Below are positions 24,502 through 33,100 of a stretch of 35,094 nucleotides of DNA, piece by piece. The first letter of the stretch is position 1, and every line of letters starts with the position of its first letter. The notes under the pieces are model-generated. The model saw only the letters and a program-made list of their open reading frames with translations, had not been told where the DNA came from and did no database searches. Source of the stretch: JAGGSN01 sp965603725 (lineage in GTDB: Bacteria > Zixibacteria > MSB-5A5 > UBA10806 > 4484-95); assembly GCA_965603725.1 (NCBI GenBank), contig CBFDEC010000035.1, positions 1 through 35,094 on the forward strand, read 5' to 3'. The translations under genes and the position numbers were made by a program.

Positions 24502-25908
24502 TCAGGCGTCGTAGTATAACCTGAACTCCCATGGATGCGGTCGGACTTTAACCTGCTCGACTTCATTTTCCTTTATTTTTATCCAGGTATCAATAAGTTC
24601 CTCGGAAAAAACGTCATCCTCGCGAAGGAAACCCAAATCATTGGACAATGCTTCCAGGGCGCGTGCCAATGAGAAAGGCAACAGAGGATATTTTTTTATC
24701 TGACGCGCCGACAGTTTCGAGAAATCACCGTCAAAAGCCTCACCGGGATCGATTTTGTTCTTAATGCCGTCCAGGCCGGCTACAAGCATGGCGGCAAAAG
24801 CAAGGTAAATATTTGCCGTGCCGTCAGGAGAACGGAATTCTATGCGCATATCTGCCGGGTCTTTGATATAGCCAGGGATACGAACAGCCGCAGTTCTGTT
24901 GCCGACTGAATAGCTTACCCGTACCGGCGCCTCGAAACCGGGAACAAGACGTTTGAAAGAGTTGGTCGAGGGATTAGTGAATGCTAAAAGAGCCGGTGAA
25001 TGTTTTAATATGCCGCCAAGATAATATCTGCCGATTTCGGAAAGCAGTAACGGTTTATCTTTATCATAAAAAATCGAACTGCCGTCCTTTGCCAAAAACT
25101 GATGTACATGCAATCCCGAACCCGGCTCCATAAAGAGCGGCTTGGGCATGAAACTGGCTGATTTGCCCATCCTGAGTGCGCCATTTTTGATAAGATACTT
25201 TGCCAGCATCGATTTATCGGCCATCTCAAGCATCGGCGCAAACGACGCTTCGATTTCCTGCTGAGAGGCGCCGCCGACCTCATGATGATGATATTTTACT
25301 TCAAGCCCGGCATTCTTAAACAGCTTGCAGATATAAGCGCGTACCTCGTAGGTTTTGTCATGCGGCGGGGCGGCATGGTACCCCTCCTTGTAGCGAATCT
25401 TGTGCCCCAGGTTGATGTCAGTTTCGGCTCCGGAGTTCCATTCAGCCTCCTCGGCATCAAGATAATAAAAACCATAATTCTGAGATTGTTCATATATGAC
25501 CTCATCGAATAGATAAAATTCGAATTCAGGTCCCATCATCGATTCGGTTCCCGGCAGAAGCTTCTTCAGTTTGTCTACCGCTTTTAAAGCAGTAAAACGA
25601 GGATCGCGAGGGTGCGGTTCAGTAGGATTGACCTCGCAAATATTCGACAGAACCGACAGCGTTTGCGCCTCCCAGAATGGGTCGTCAAAATAAGACGAGG
25701 CATCGGGAATAAGGATCATATCGCCGGCTTTAACCGACAAGAAGCCGATTGAGGAGCCATCCACGCCAATTCCGTTGACAAATATCTTTTCGGTGAAATT
25801 CTCGGCAGGTATCGTCAGATGACGCCAGGAACCGTGAATATCGGAAAACTTGAAATCGATAGACTCGTATTTTTCATCTTTGACCTTTTTGAGTAATTTT
25901 TCAATCAT
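24502..25908 (-). CDS. glnA: Glutamine synthetase type I
   Basis: Makes glutamine from glutamate, ammonia and ATP. It is 468 residues, with an N-terminal beta-grasp domain (about 14-100; NGIGVDGSSI) and the catalytic domain. Metal and substrate motifs are present: MGPEFEFYLF (Glu128, Glu130), HHHEVGGASQQEIE (207-220), GSGLHVHQ (263-270), NSFKRLVPGFEAPV (316-329) and RIEFRSPDGTANIYLAFA (355-372). The adenylylation loop of regulated type I-beta enzymes (NLYDLPPEE) aligns with GDFSKLSAR, where Phe396 stands in the place of the tyrosine. The enzyme is therefore not expected to be controlled by adenylylation. AGGTGA precedes the ATG. First gene of an operon with a GNAT acetyltransferase. Confidence 0.95.
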   Translation of the reverse strand: MIEKLLKKVKDEKYESIDFKFSDIHGSWRHLTIPAENFTEKIFVNGIGVDGSSIGFLSVKAGDMILIPDASSYFDDPFWEAQTLSVLSNICEVNPTEPHPRDPRFTALKAVDKLKKLLPGTESMMGPEFEFYLFDEVIYEQSQNYGFYYLDAEEAEWNSGAETDINLGHKIRYKEGYHAAPPHDKTYEVRAYICKLFKNAGLEVKYHHHEVGGASQQEIEASFAPMLEMADKSMLAKYLIKNGALRMGKSASFMPKPLFMEPGSGLHVHQFLAKDGSSIFYDKDKPLLLSEIGRYYLGGILKHSPALLAFTNPSTNSFKRLVPGFEAPVRVSYSVGNRTAAVRIPGYIKDPADMRIEFRSPDGTANIYLAFAAMLVAGLDGIKNKIDPGEAFDGDFSKLSARQIKKYPLLPFSLARALEALSNDLGFLREDDVFSEELIDTWIKIKENEVEQVKVRPHPWEFRLYYDA

Positions 25909-25946
25909 ATTTTCACCTGGCTGTTAATAACTGTTCACTATCATTA

Positions 25947-25975
25947 AAGATAAAGATTAACCGCGTTAGGGTCAA
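25947..25975 (-). promoter_or_regulatory. Promoter of glnA
   Basis: On the minus strand TTGACC (25975-25970), a 17-nt spacer, TATCTT (25952-25947). The predicted leader is about 32 nt. No sigma-54 (GG-N10-GC) element was seen. Confidence 0.6.
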
Positions 25976-26018
25976 TACAAAAAGGATAATCGAGCCAATA
26001 CAGCCGTTTTAATATTAA

Positions 26019-26180
26019 CCCGCATTATTCACAAATCTTAACATGTGCTGGCATCCGCCAGAGGCGGATTCTTCTGCCAGGGCTGTCGGAAGTAACTTCC
26101 GTCAGCACAAAAAAACTCTGTATTTTTAATGGATTCCTGATATTATTTCTATCATATTATTAGCCAAAGGATTTAAAGCT
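26019..26180 (+). repeat. Dispersed palindromic repeat, complete copy upstream of feo
   Basis: Contains CGCATTATTCACAAATCTTA, the hairpin ATCCGCCAGAGGCGGAT, GATTCTTCTGCC, the palindrome GGAAGTAACTTCC with flanking GCTGTC, and a tail ACTCTGTATTT, GGATTCCTGATATTATTTC. The copy at 29585-29755 matches this tail too, so the element is about 160-170 bp. The rest of the 429-nt gap holds the glnA promoter, an inverted repeat and the feo promoter/operator. Confidence 0.75.
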
Positions 26181-26232
26181 GATTGTTAACCAGATTATGA
26201 ATTTATGGTATTAAAAGCACATTATTCAAAAT

Positions 26233-26263
26233 ATGTTTCAAAAAAATCCAAATCTTGAAACAT
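26233..26263. promoter_or_regulatory. Perfect 9-bp inverted repeat upstream of the feo promoter
   Basis: ATGTTTCAA (26233-26241) and TTGAAACAT (26255-26263), separated by 13 nt. It ends 17 bp before the -35 of the feo promoter, a position used by activators or upstream repressor sites. Confidence 0.4.
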
Positions 26264-26280
26264 TTTTCTGCATTTTTTAG

Positions 26281-26310
26281 TTGACAAATAAGGCTTGTCT
26301 AATTTTATTA
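26281..26310 (+). promoter_or_regulatory. Promoter of the feo operon
   Basis: Consensus TTGACA at 26281-26286 and TTATTA at 26305-26310 after 18 nt (or TTTATT after 17 nt). The palindromic operator overlaps the -10. Confidence 0.6.
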
Positions 26311-26315
26311 GATAA
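26295..26315. promoter_or_regulatory. Candidate DtxR-family operator
   Basis: A 21-bp palindrome: TTGTCTAAT (26295-26303), TTT, ATTAGATAA (26307-26315). Arms match at 8 of 9 positions. It covers the spacer and -10 of the feo promoter, as expected for iron-dependent repression by the DtxR-family protein encoded last in this operon. Confidence 0.6.
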
Positions 26316-26337
26316 ATATAACAGAGAGGGCCTTTAA

Positions 26338-26637
26338 ATGAGATTCTGGAATAGCACAGCCAAGAGCGGAGGCGGGTCGAAAACAACCAGGGCAAGTAAT
26401 AGTTTGTATTTAAGCAATGCCCGTGAAGGTGAGACCTATACTATGCTGGGTCTTGAGGGCGGTCATAGATTTAAAGAAAAGGTATACTCCATGGGCTTAA
26501 ATCCCGGGGTAAAGTTTAAAATATTGCAAAATTCCGGTCGTGGTCCGGTCGAACTTCAGGTGCGTCAAACCAAACTCGCCATCGGTAGAGGTATGACCGC
26601 CAGGATCAAAATCAGGAAAAATGACGCCCCGGGATAA
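26338..26637 (+). CDS. feoA: FeoA-domain ferrous iron transport protein
   Basis: A 99-residue protein with an SH3-like FeoA domain at about residues 32-96 (GLEGGHRFKEKVYSMGLNPGVKFKIL, PVELQVRQTKLAIGRGMTARI). FeoA is a small cytoplasmic partner of the FeoB iron permease. The first 25 residues (WNSTAKSGGGSKTTRAS) are a polar extension not usual in FeoA. The start is supported by GAGAGGG 8-10 nt upstream and by the promoter and operator directly before it. Its end overlaps the feoB start by 17 nt. Confidence 0.9.
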   Translation: MRFWNSTAKSGGGSKTTRASNSLYLSNAREGETYTMLGLEGGHRFKEKVYSMGLNPGVKFKILQNSGRGPVELQVRQTKLAIGRGMTARIKIRKNDAPG

Positions 26638-28783
26638 AAATATCGTCGTTGCTTTAGCGGGCAACCCCAATTCCGGAAAGACGACCATCTTTAACAACCT
26701 CACCGGCGCCAATCAGCATGTCGGCAATTTTCCCGGCGTAACTGTTGAAAAAAAAGAAGGTCGCTTCAACTATCGAGATTATAGAATCACCCTTATTGAC
26801 CTTCCCGGAACTTATTCTCTGTCTGCATATTCCATCGAGGAAATAATCGCTCGAAATTTTATCATACACGAAAAGCCCGATGTTATAATAGATATTGTCG
26901 ACGCCTCCAATATTGAACGCAATCTTTACCTGACCACCCAGATAAGCGAGCTCGGAATGCCGATAATCCTGGCTTTGAATATGAGCGATATGGCCAAAAA
27001 TAGCGGGCTTATGATAGACTATAATTATCTTTCCAAGCTATTGGGAGTACCTGTCGTACCTACGGTCGGAAATAAAAACAAAGGGATGAAAGAGCTTCTG
27101 GAGGCCGTGATTGATTTAATAGAGAACGGATTCGAGCTGGAGCCAGCCGCTGTCAAATATGGCAAGGAGTTCGAGAAGGAAATATCCCGACTGACCGAGC
27201 TCATAGCCAAAGATTCTCAAAAAACAAACGGCTATAAAGAGGACTGGCTATCTCTAAAGCTTATTGAAAACGACAGTGAAGTTAATAAGCTAATCAGCGG
27301 CCATAGCCAGGCGGACGACATATTCAAAAGGGCGGCCAGAAGCAGACAGCGGTTAAAATCGCTGTATGGCGATGAACCATCCACAGTAATCACCGACAAA
27401 CGATATGGATTCATCAGCGGCGCCTGCTCTGAGGCAACTACCATGACCGCCGAACGCCGTCACGATATCTCCGATACTATCGATTATTTATTAATTCATC
27501 CAGTACTGGGATTGCCTATGTTTGCAATCCTTATGTGGCTTGTATTTCACGTGACATTTTCCCTTGGTGAAAAGCCGATAGAACTGATAGAATGGTCGAT
27601 CGAGCATCTGGCCGGGTTAGCCTCAATATATATCCCCGATGGTATGATAAACTCGCTTGTTGTAGACGGCATAATCGGGGGCGTGGGTGCGGTAATAGTG
27701 TTTTTGCCCAATATAATGCTGTTGTTTTTAGCCATAGCACTGCTTGAGGATACCGGCTATATGGCCCGGGCGGCTTTTGTGATGGACCGCATTATGCACA
27801 AGATCGGTCTTCACGGCAAGTCGTTCATACCGATGCTGATTGGTTTTGGCTGTACGGTGCCGGCATTCATGGGCAGCCGGATTATCGAGGACAAGACCGA
27901 CCGGCTAATAACCATGCATGTCACTAATTTCATGAGTTGCGGCGCCCGGTTGCCTGTTTATATACTAATCTGCGGCGCTTTCTGGCCTCAAAATGCCGGC
28001 ACGGTGGTCTTTTCAGTCTATGCCATCGGCGTTGTTGTCGCCATTGTGATGGTCAAGGTATTGCGAATTACTCGGTTTAAGGGGATGTCTTCGCCATTTG
28101 TGATGGAGTTGCCGCCATATCGCATGCCCACTGTTAAAAGTTTGTTTTTGCATATGTGGGAACGCTCCTGGATGTATCTTCGCAAAGCCGGGACGATTAT
28201 CCTCGGCATTTCGATAATCATGTGGTTTTTAATGACCTTCCCCCAAAAGAGAAATTACAGCCATGATTATCAGAGTATGATTGCTAAAACTCAGGCGGCA
28301 TTCCAGGTTAGTCAAATCACTGATGATGAAAAAAACGAACAGATAACAGGTTACCGGTCACAGATGGCTTCCGAGAACCTCGAGTACAGTCTCGCTGGCA
28401 GGCTGGGCAAGGATATTGAGCCATTGCTTAAGCCTCTCGGGTTCGACTGGCGGCTGGGGATTGCAATAATATCAGGTTTTGCCGCCAAAGAGGTTGTGGT
28501 TTCGACTATGGGTACAGTTTATGGCGTGGGTGAAGCTGATGAAACATCTGAATCTTTGAGGTCAAGACTGGCTAACGATCCAAAATACTCGAAGCTGATT
28601 GCTTATACATTTGTAGTCTTTATTCTTTTATGTATGCCCTGTATGGCGGCTCTGGCAGTGTTCATACGTGAGACCCGTTCATGGAAGGAACTGCTGTTCC
28701 AGATGAGCTATACCACCGCCCTGGCCTGGTTCGTGGCTTTGATGATTCACCAGGGCGGAAAGCTGTTAGGCCTTGACGGATAA
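26621..28783 (+). CDS. feoB: Ferrous iron permease FeoB
   Basis: A 720-residue inner-membrane Fe(II) transporter with an N-terminal GTPase. G motifs: GNPNSGKT (14-21), switch GNFPGVTVEKKEG with Thr41, DLPGTYSL (60-67) and NMSD (120-123). A helical GDI-like region spans about 170-270. The membrane part runs from about 290 to 715, with two Gate-type halves; GFGCTVPAFMGSR and ISGFAAKEVVVSTMGTVYG carry the usual Cys and Lys-Glu signatures. Overlap with feoA and the immediate follow-on gene indicate a single transcript. Confidence 0.96.
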   Translation: MTPRDKNIVVALAGNPNSGKTTIFNNLTGANQHVGNFPGVTVEKKEGRFNYRDYRITLIDLPGTYSLSAYSIEEIIARNFIIHEKPDVIIDIVDASNIERNLYLTTQISELGMPIILALNMSDMAKNSGLMIDYNYLSKLLGVPVVPTVGNKNKGMKELLEAVIDLIENGFELEPAAVKYGKEFEKEISRLTELIAKDSQKTNGYKEDWLSLKLIENDSEVNKLISGHSQADDIFKRAARSRQRLKSLYGDEPSTVITDKRYGFISGACSEATTMTAERRHDISDTIDYLLIHPVLGLPMFAILMWLVFHVTFSLGEKPIELIEWSIEHLAGLASIYIPDGMINSLVVDGIIGGVGAVIVFLPNIMLLFLAIALLEDTGYMARAAFVMDRIMHKIGLHGKSFIPMLIGFGCTVPAFMGSRIIEDKTDRLITMHVTNFMSCGARLPVYILICGAFWPQNAGTVVFSVYAIGVVVAIVMVKVLRITRFKGMSSPFVMELPPYRMPTVKSLFLHMWERSWMYLRKAGTIILGISIIMWFLMTFPQKRNYSHDYQSMIAKTQAAFQVSQITDDEKNEQITGYRSQMASENLEYSLAGRLGKDIEPLLKPLGFDWRLGIAIISGFAAKEVVVSTMGTVYGVGEADETSESLRSRLANDPKYSKLIAYTFVVFILLCMPCMAALAVFIRETRSWKELLFQMSYTTALAWFVALMIHQGGKLLGLDG

Positions 28784-28796
28784 GGAGGCGATGAAT

Positions 28797-28973
28797 ATGT
28801 TTGAATATATTATTGTACTATTTATAGTCGGAGCGGCTTTATATTTTACAGTTAAAGAATTGGCGGATCAAGTAAAGGGGCGCGGATGTGAGGGATGCAA
28901 TTGTTCTGAAATCAGCAAAAAATTTGAGGAATCGTTTAAGGCGAATCAGCCTCGAACGAAACATAATATATAG
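28797..28973 (+). CDS. FeoB-associated Cys-rich membrane protein
   Basis: A 58-residue protein with one N-terminal membrane helix (YIIVLFIVGAALYFTV) followed by a short Cys cluster GCEGCNCSE (CxxCxC). This is the pattern of FeoB-associated Cys-rich membrane proteins, which often occupy the FeoC position after feoB. Two ATG codons are possible. AAGGAGG (28782-28788) overlaps the feoB stop and gives 8-nt spacing for 28797, but only 2 nt for 28791, so 28797 is chosen. It could bind or sense iron for FeoB. Confidence 0.88.
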   Translation: MFEYIIVLFIVGAALYFTVKELADQVKGRGCEGCNCSEISKKFEESFKANQPRTKHNI

Positions 28974-28982
28974 GATAATTTG

Positions 28983-29474
28983 ATGAACCATGATGACTCA
29001 AAGCACTCAAATTCCGGTCCTTTAATAGGCAAACTATCGGAGAGCCTTGAGGACTATATTGAAATCATCTATAACCTTATCAAAGACCATAAAGTCGCCC
29101 GGGTGCGGGATATTGCCAGGGCTAAAGATGTTAAGATGTCAAGCGTGGTCAGCGCTTTAAAGCGGCTCGACAGTGAAAAGCTGATTAACTATGAAGCCCA
29201 TGAATATGTCGAACTTACGCCGGCTGGAGAAGACCTGGCCAAACGTCTCATGCGACGGCATAACTTCTTAGCCCGCTTTTTAGTCGATGTGCTGCAGGTC
29301 GATCCTGAAATAGCCGAATCGGATGCCTGCCAGATGGAGCATGCAATCAGCGCCGAAACAATGAACCGGCTGTATGATTTCGCCAGGTTCGTAAGGGCTG
29401 ATATTGATGATTTCTCAAGGCTTATAGAAGATTTTAAGAAGACTTATGACAGCGGCAATGATAAAAGGGGATGA
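28983..29474 (+). CDS. DtxR-family iron-dependent repressor
   Basis: A 163-residue metal-responsive repressor. The winged helix is at about 20-80 (EDYIEIIYNLI, VRDIARAKDVKMSSVVSALKRL) and the dimerisation and metal domain at about 85-145. Cys116-Gln-Met-Glu119-His120 reproduces the DtxR primary-site triad (Cys102, Glu105, His106), and His93 matches an ancillary ligand. The Glu usually four residues later is Ala. The cysteine favours iron over manganese (MntR has Asp or Glu there). The C-terminal SH3-like domain of long DtxR proteins is absent. AGGA lies 7 nt before the ATG at 28983; a TTG just upstream is less likely. It probably represses its own operon through the palindrome at 26295. Confidence 0.9.
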   Translation: MNHDDSKHSNSGPLIGKLSESLEDYIEIIYNLIKDHKVARVRDIARAKDVKMSSVVSALKRLDSEKLINYEAHEYVELTPAGEDLAKRLMRRHNFLARFLVDVLQVDPEIAESDACQMEHAISAETMNRLYDFARFVRADIDDFSRLIEDFKKTYDSGNDKRG

Positions 29475-29584
29475 TATTAGATATTTCTGTGGTGTCAACC
29501 CTCTGCGGGCTGTGCCAAAAGTCCACATCAAGCGCTACCCGAACTATCGGAAATCCAACTGGCGTGATTCCGGTAGCTTCATAG

Positions 29585-29755
29585 CCCGCATTATTCACAA
29601 ATTTTTCATGTGCTTGAGAAGTTCGTCTTCTGCCAGAGTTGTCGGAAGTAACTTCCGACAGCACAAAAACACTCTGTATTTATAATGGATTCATGATATT
29701 ATTTCCATCATATTACTATCCACGGACGTGTCTTGGGACATAGGATTAAAAGCTA
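29585..29755 (+). repeat. Dispersed palindromic repeat, copy downstream of feo
   Basis: Same order as the copy at 26019: CGCATTATTCACAAATTTTT, TCTTCTGCC, GTCGGAAGTAACTTCCGACAGC-type palindrome (29640-29662), ACTCTGTATTT, GGATTCATGATATTATTTCC. The ATCCGCC hairpin is replaced by unrelated bases, and about 24 extra bases follow TATTACTA near 29717. Same orientation as 26019. The 681-nt gap 29475-30155 has no convincing gene. Confidence 0.7.
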
Positions 29756-29860
29756 ATTTAAAATGATAAAATAGATTTTATGAATAATTCGGGATAGATG
29801 CATGCTGTTAGACTACAAAAAGATGTATGAGCCATATTTCGGCCGTCAAGGACCTGTGGT

Positions 29861-29878
29861 GAATCGTAGTTCCCGAAA
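29861..29878 (+). repeat. Half copy of the GGGAATCRTAGTTCCC hairpin family
   Basis: GAATCGTAGTTCCCGAAA matches the core and right arm of the second hairpin at 7368-7391, but the left GGG arm is lost. Further right, CAGTAATG (30009-30016) and CATTACTG (30049-30056) form a separate 8-bp inverted repeat about 100 nt before the peptidase start. Confidence 0.45.
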
Positions 29879-30155
29879 AACAGAAAAGATGCTTCTGAAT
29901 TTTACTTTTAAATCAGAAATTTAGATAAAAAAACAGTTGGCAATATGTGTAAAACAGTTATATTGTTAGTTAGCTTGATGTTTAAAGGTAATTATGTGAA
30001 CAACTTCTCAGTAATGTAATTGCGTTCGTTGAGAGGTTGACAGCATAGCATTACTGTCAGGGAGAAAATTATTAAAATTATTATGAAAACCGTTAACCGG
30101 CAAAATATTTTATTTGATTTATTGATTATTACAGTCTAACGAAAGAAGGGTGAAT

Positions 30156-33100
30156 ATGAGAAAATTGATAACAGTAATAACGATTTTATTCTTAGCCACT
30201 GCAGGTTCAATAGCTGGTCAGCGTGTTGAGCTGGGAACGACTACCGATGACCTGAGAGTCAATGTCGAGGAAGCGAATGATTATCGAACGGTAGTTCGTT
30301 TCGATATCGGCGCTTTCACAAAAGAGGCCGTTGAAATAGGGGGAGAGACCTATTTTAAGATATATTTCTCAAAAGAGGCGGTCTTTCTCAACAAAGGCGA
30401 GCCGGAACTGCCGCATATCTGCCGCAGTATTATCATCCCCGATGACGCCCGGATGAAAATCAACGTGCTGTCGACTGAATATGCTGATTTCCCGGCGACG
30501 CCGATAGCGCCATCCAAGGGCAATATTTATCGTAATGTCAATCCCGATGACGTGCCGTATTCTTTCAGTTCGGTTTATAATCTTGATGAGTGGTATCCCG
30601 TTGAGCTGGCGAGTATAAGGGAACCTTATATCCTGAGGGATTTCCGCGGCACGGTTATCGAGCTTAACGCTTTCAGGTACAACCCGGTATCGAAAACTCT
30701 GAGAGTTTACACATCGGTAACGGTGGAGGTAGTCGAAGATGGCCCCGATGAAATAAATGTGCTGGACAGAACCGAGCCATTCAACAGGGTAACTCCTGAT
30801 TTTGAACTGATCTACAAAGAGAGGTTTATCAACTACAACACCGGTACTTTGCTGTATACGCCGATTATCGAAGAAGGCAGTATGCTGATTATCACTTATG
30901 ATTCTTTTCATGATGAGATGCTGTCGTTTGTTGAATGGAAGATGCAGAAAGGGATTCCGACTACAATTGTCGATGTATCCACTATCGGCAACAACAGCGG
31001 TCTTATTGCAGGTTTCGTTCAGGATTTCTATGACACTACTGATTTGGTCTGGGTTCTGCTGGTTGGCGATGCGGCTCAGGTGGCAACGCCGTACGCCTCC
31101 GGCGGTTCGTCCGATCCCAGTTATGCCAAGGTTGCCGGCAGTGATAATTATCCTGATATTTTTGTGGGACGGTTTTCCGCCGAGAATGTCAGCCATGTTC
31201 AAACCCAGGTCGAGCGGACGGTAAATTACGAGAAATATCCTCAGTCGGCAGACTGGTATCATCAGGGGACGGGCATTGCCTCCGACCTGGGGCCCGGCCA
31301 TCACGGAGAATACGATAATGAGCATATGGATTATATTCGTGATGACCTTTTGGATTACAACTATACTCTTGTCGACCAGATTTATGATCCGAACGCTAAC
31401 TCCTCCATGGTTACAAATGCTTTAAACGATGGCCGAAGCATAGTCAACTATTGTGGGCATGGCGGTGTAACATCCTGGATCACTTCTAATTACACCAATT
31501 TGCATGTTAATGGTCTTGTCAACGACAACATGCTGCCGTTTATCATCAGTGTAGCTTGTTATAACGGCCAGTTTGATGGCTACACCTGTTTTGCAGAGGC
31601 CTGGCTGAGAGCGACAAACAATGGCATCCCGGCTGGGGCTATTGCTGTTTATATGTCATCAATCGGCCAAACATGGAGCCCACCAATGTATGCCCAGGAT
31701 GAGGCCGTCGATTTGCTGGTTGCTGATTCAAAAACGACGTTCGGCGGCATCTGTTTTAACGGCTCCTGTTATATGATTGATGAGCAGGGCGCTGATGGTG
31801 TCGAAATGAGCGATACCTGGCATATATTCGGCGACCCCTCCGCACAGCTTTTCACCGATACTCCATTTGAAATGACAGTCAACCATGACGATGCTTTAAT
31901 CTTTACGTTAACGGAAGTCAATGTCGAAGTTGAGGGAGTTGAGGGCGCTTTGTGTGCTCTGTATAATGATGGTATCCTTTACGGTTCCGCCTATAGCGGC
32001 TCGGATGGAATTGCTGTTATTACCGTAATTGAACAGCTGCCTATTGGTGAGACTGTTACACTGACAGTGACGTCTCAAAATAAAGTTCCTTATATGTTCG
32101 ATATTCAAATCATTACTCCTGAAGGACCCTATGTTATCTTTGATGAATATACTATCAACGATATTAACGGCAACGACAACGGCCAGGTCGATTTCGGAGA
32201 AAGTATATTGCTGGGAATACAGCTTGTCAACGTCGGTCCCGACCAGGCTTTTGATGTTTCGGCCACTCTTAGTTCAACCGATCCTTATGCTGTAATAATT
32301 GATGATTCCGAAACCTTTGGGGATATTGAAGGGGATAATGGAATTGTTTTTATTGCTGACGCCTATGCTTTTGATGCAGCCATTGATGTTCCCGATGGAC
32401 ATAATATATCTTTCGAGCTGGAGATCACCGGTACTGCTTTAGAAATCTGGACCAGCCATTTTACGATTCCTGTTCATGCGCCGAATTTGAGCTTTACCGG
32501 TGTTTCAATTGATGATGAAGCCGGCAATGGCAACGGTATTATGGAAGCCGGCGAGACAGTCAATGTCATTGTGACCCTGGTTAACAACGGTTCCTTAGAG
32601 GCGATTTCTGTAGCCGGGACAATTTCTGAAGATGATGATTTCGTTTCCATAATCGATGCCGATGGAACCTTCGGCGACATTGCTCCCTCCGGCGGCACAG
32701 GAGACAACTCTCTTGATGTATTTATTGTTGAAGCCGACAGTTTATTTCCTCAAGGGCATTCAGTTGTGTTTGATCTGGCAATTGCCTCTGATGGCGGTTA
32801 TTCGGTTGATGTTCAGTTCCTTATCAGGACCGCCGAGTCGTTCGAATATGATGATGGCGGCTACAGCGGGTCGGGCGACTGGCAATGGGGAGAACCCACC
32901 TCCGGCCCGAATGAGGCTTATTTTGGCGTAAATGTATGGGCAACCAATCTAAGTGGGGATTACGGTTCAAACCGTAACGATGCTCTTATCGCTCCGCAAC
33001 TGCTTATCAGTTCGCCGGAAGCTCAGCTTGAATTTTACCATTGGTACAGTTTTGAAAACTATTACGATGGCGGCAATGTATCGGTTTCTACTAATGGCGG

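Noticed and set aside
29434..29685. Short ORFs (76-79 residues) downstream of the DtxR gene
   Set aside because: They translate the dispersed repeat and have no start signals or domain pattern.
30369..31325. 318-residue minus-strand ORF
   Set aside because: It is the antisense shadow of the C25 peptidase coding sequence, with no ribosome site and no recognisable domain.
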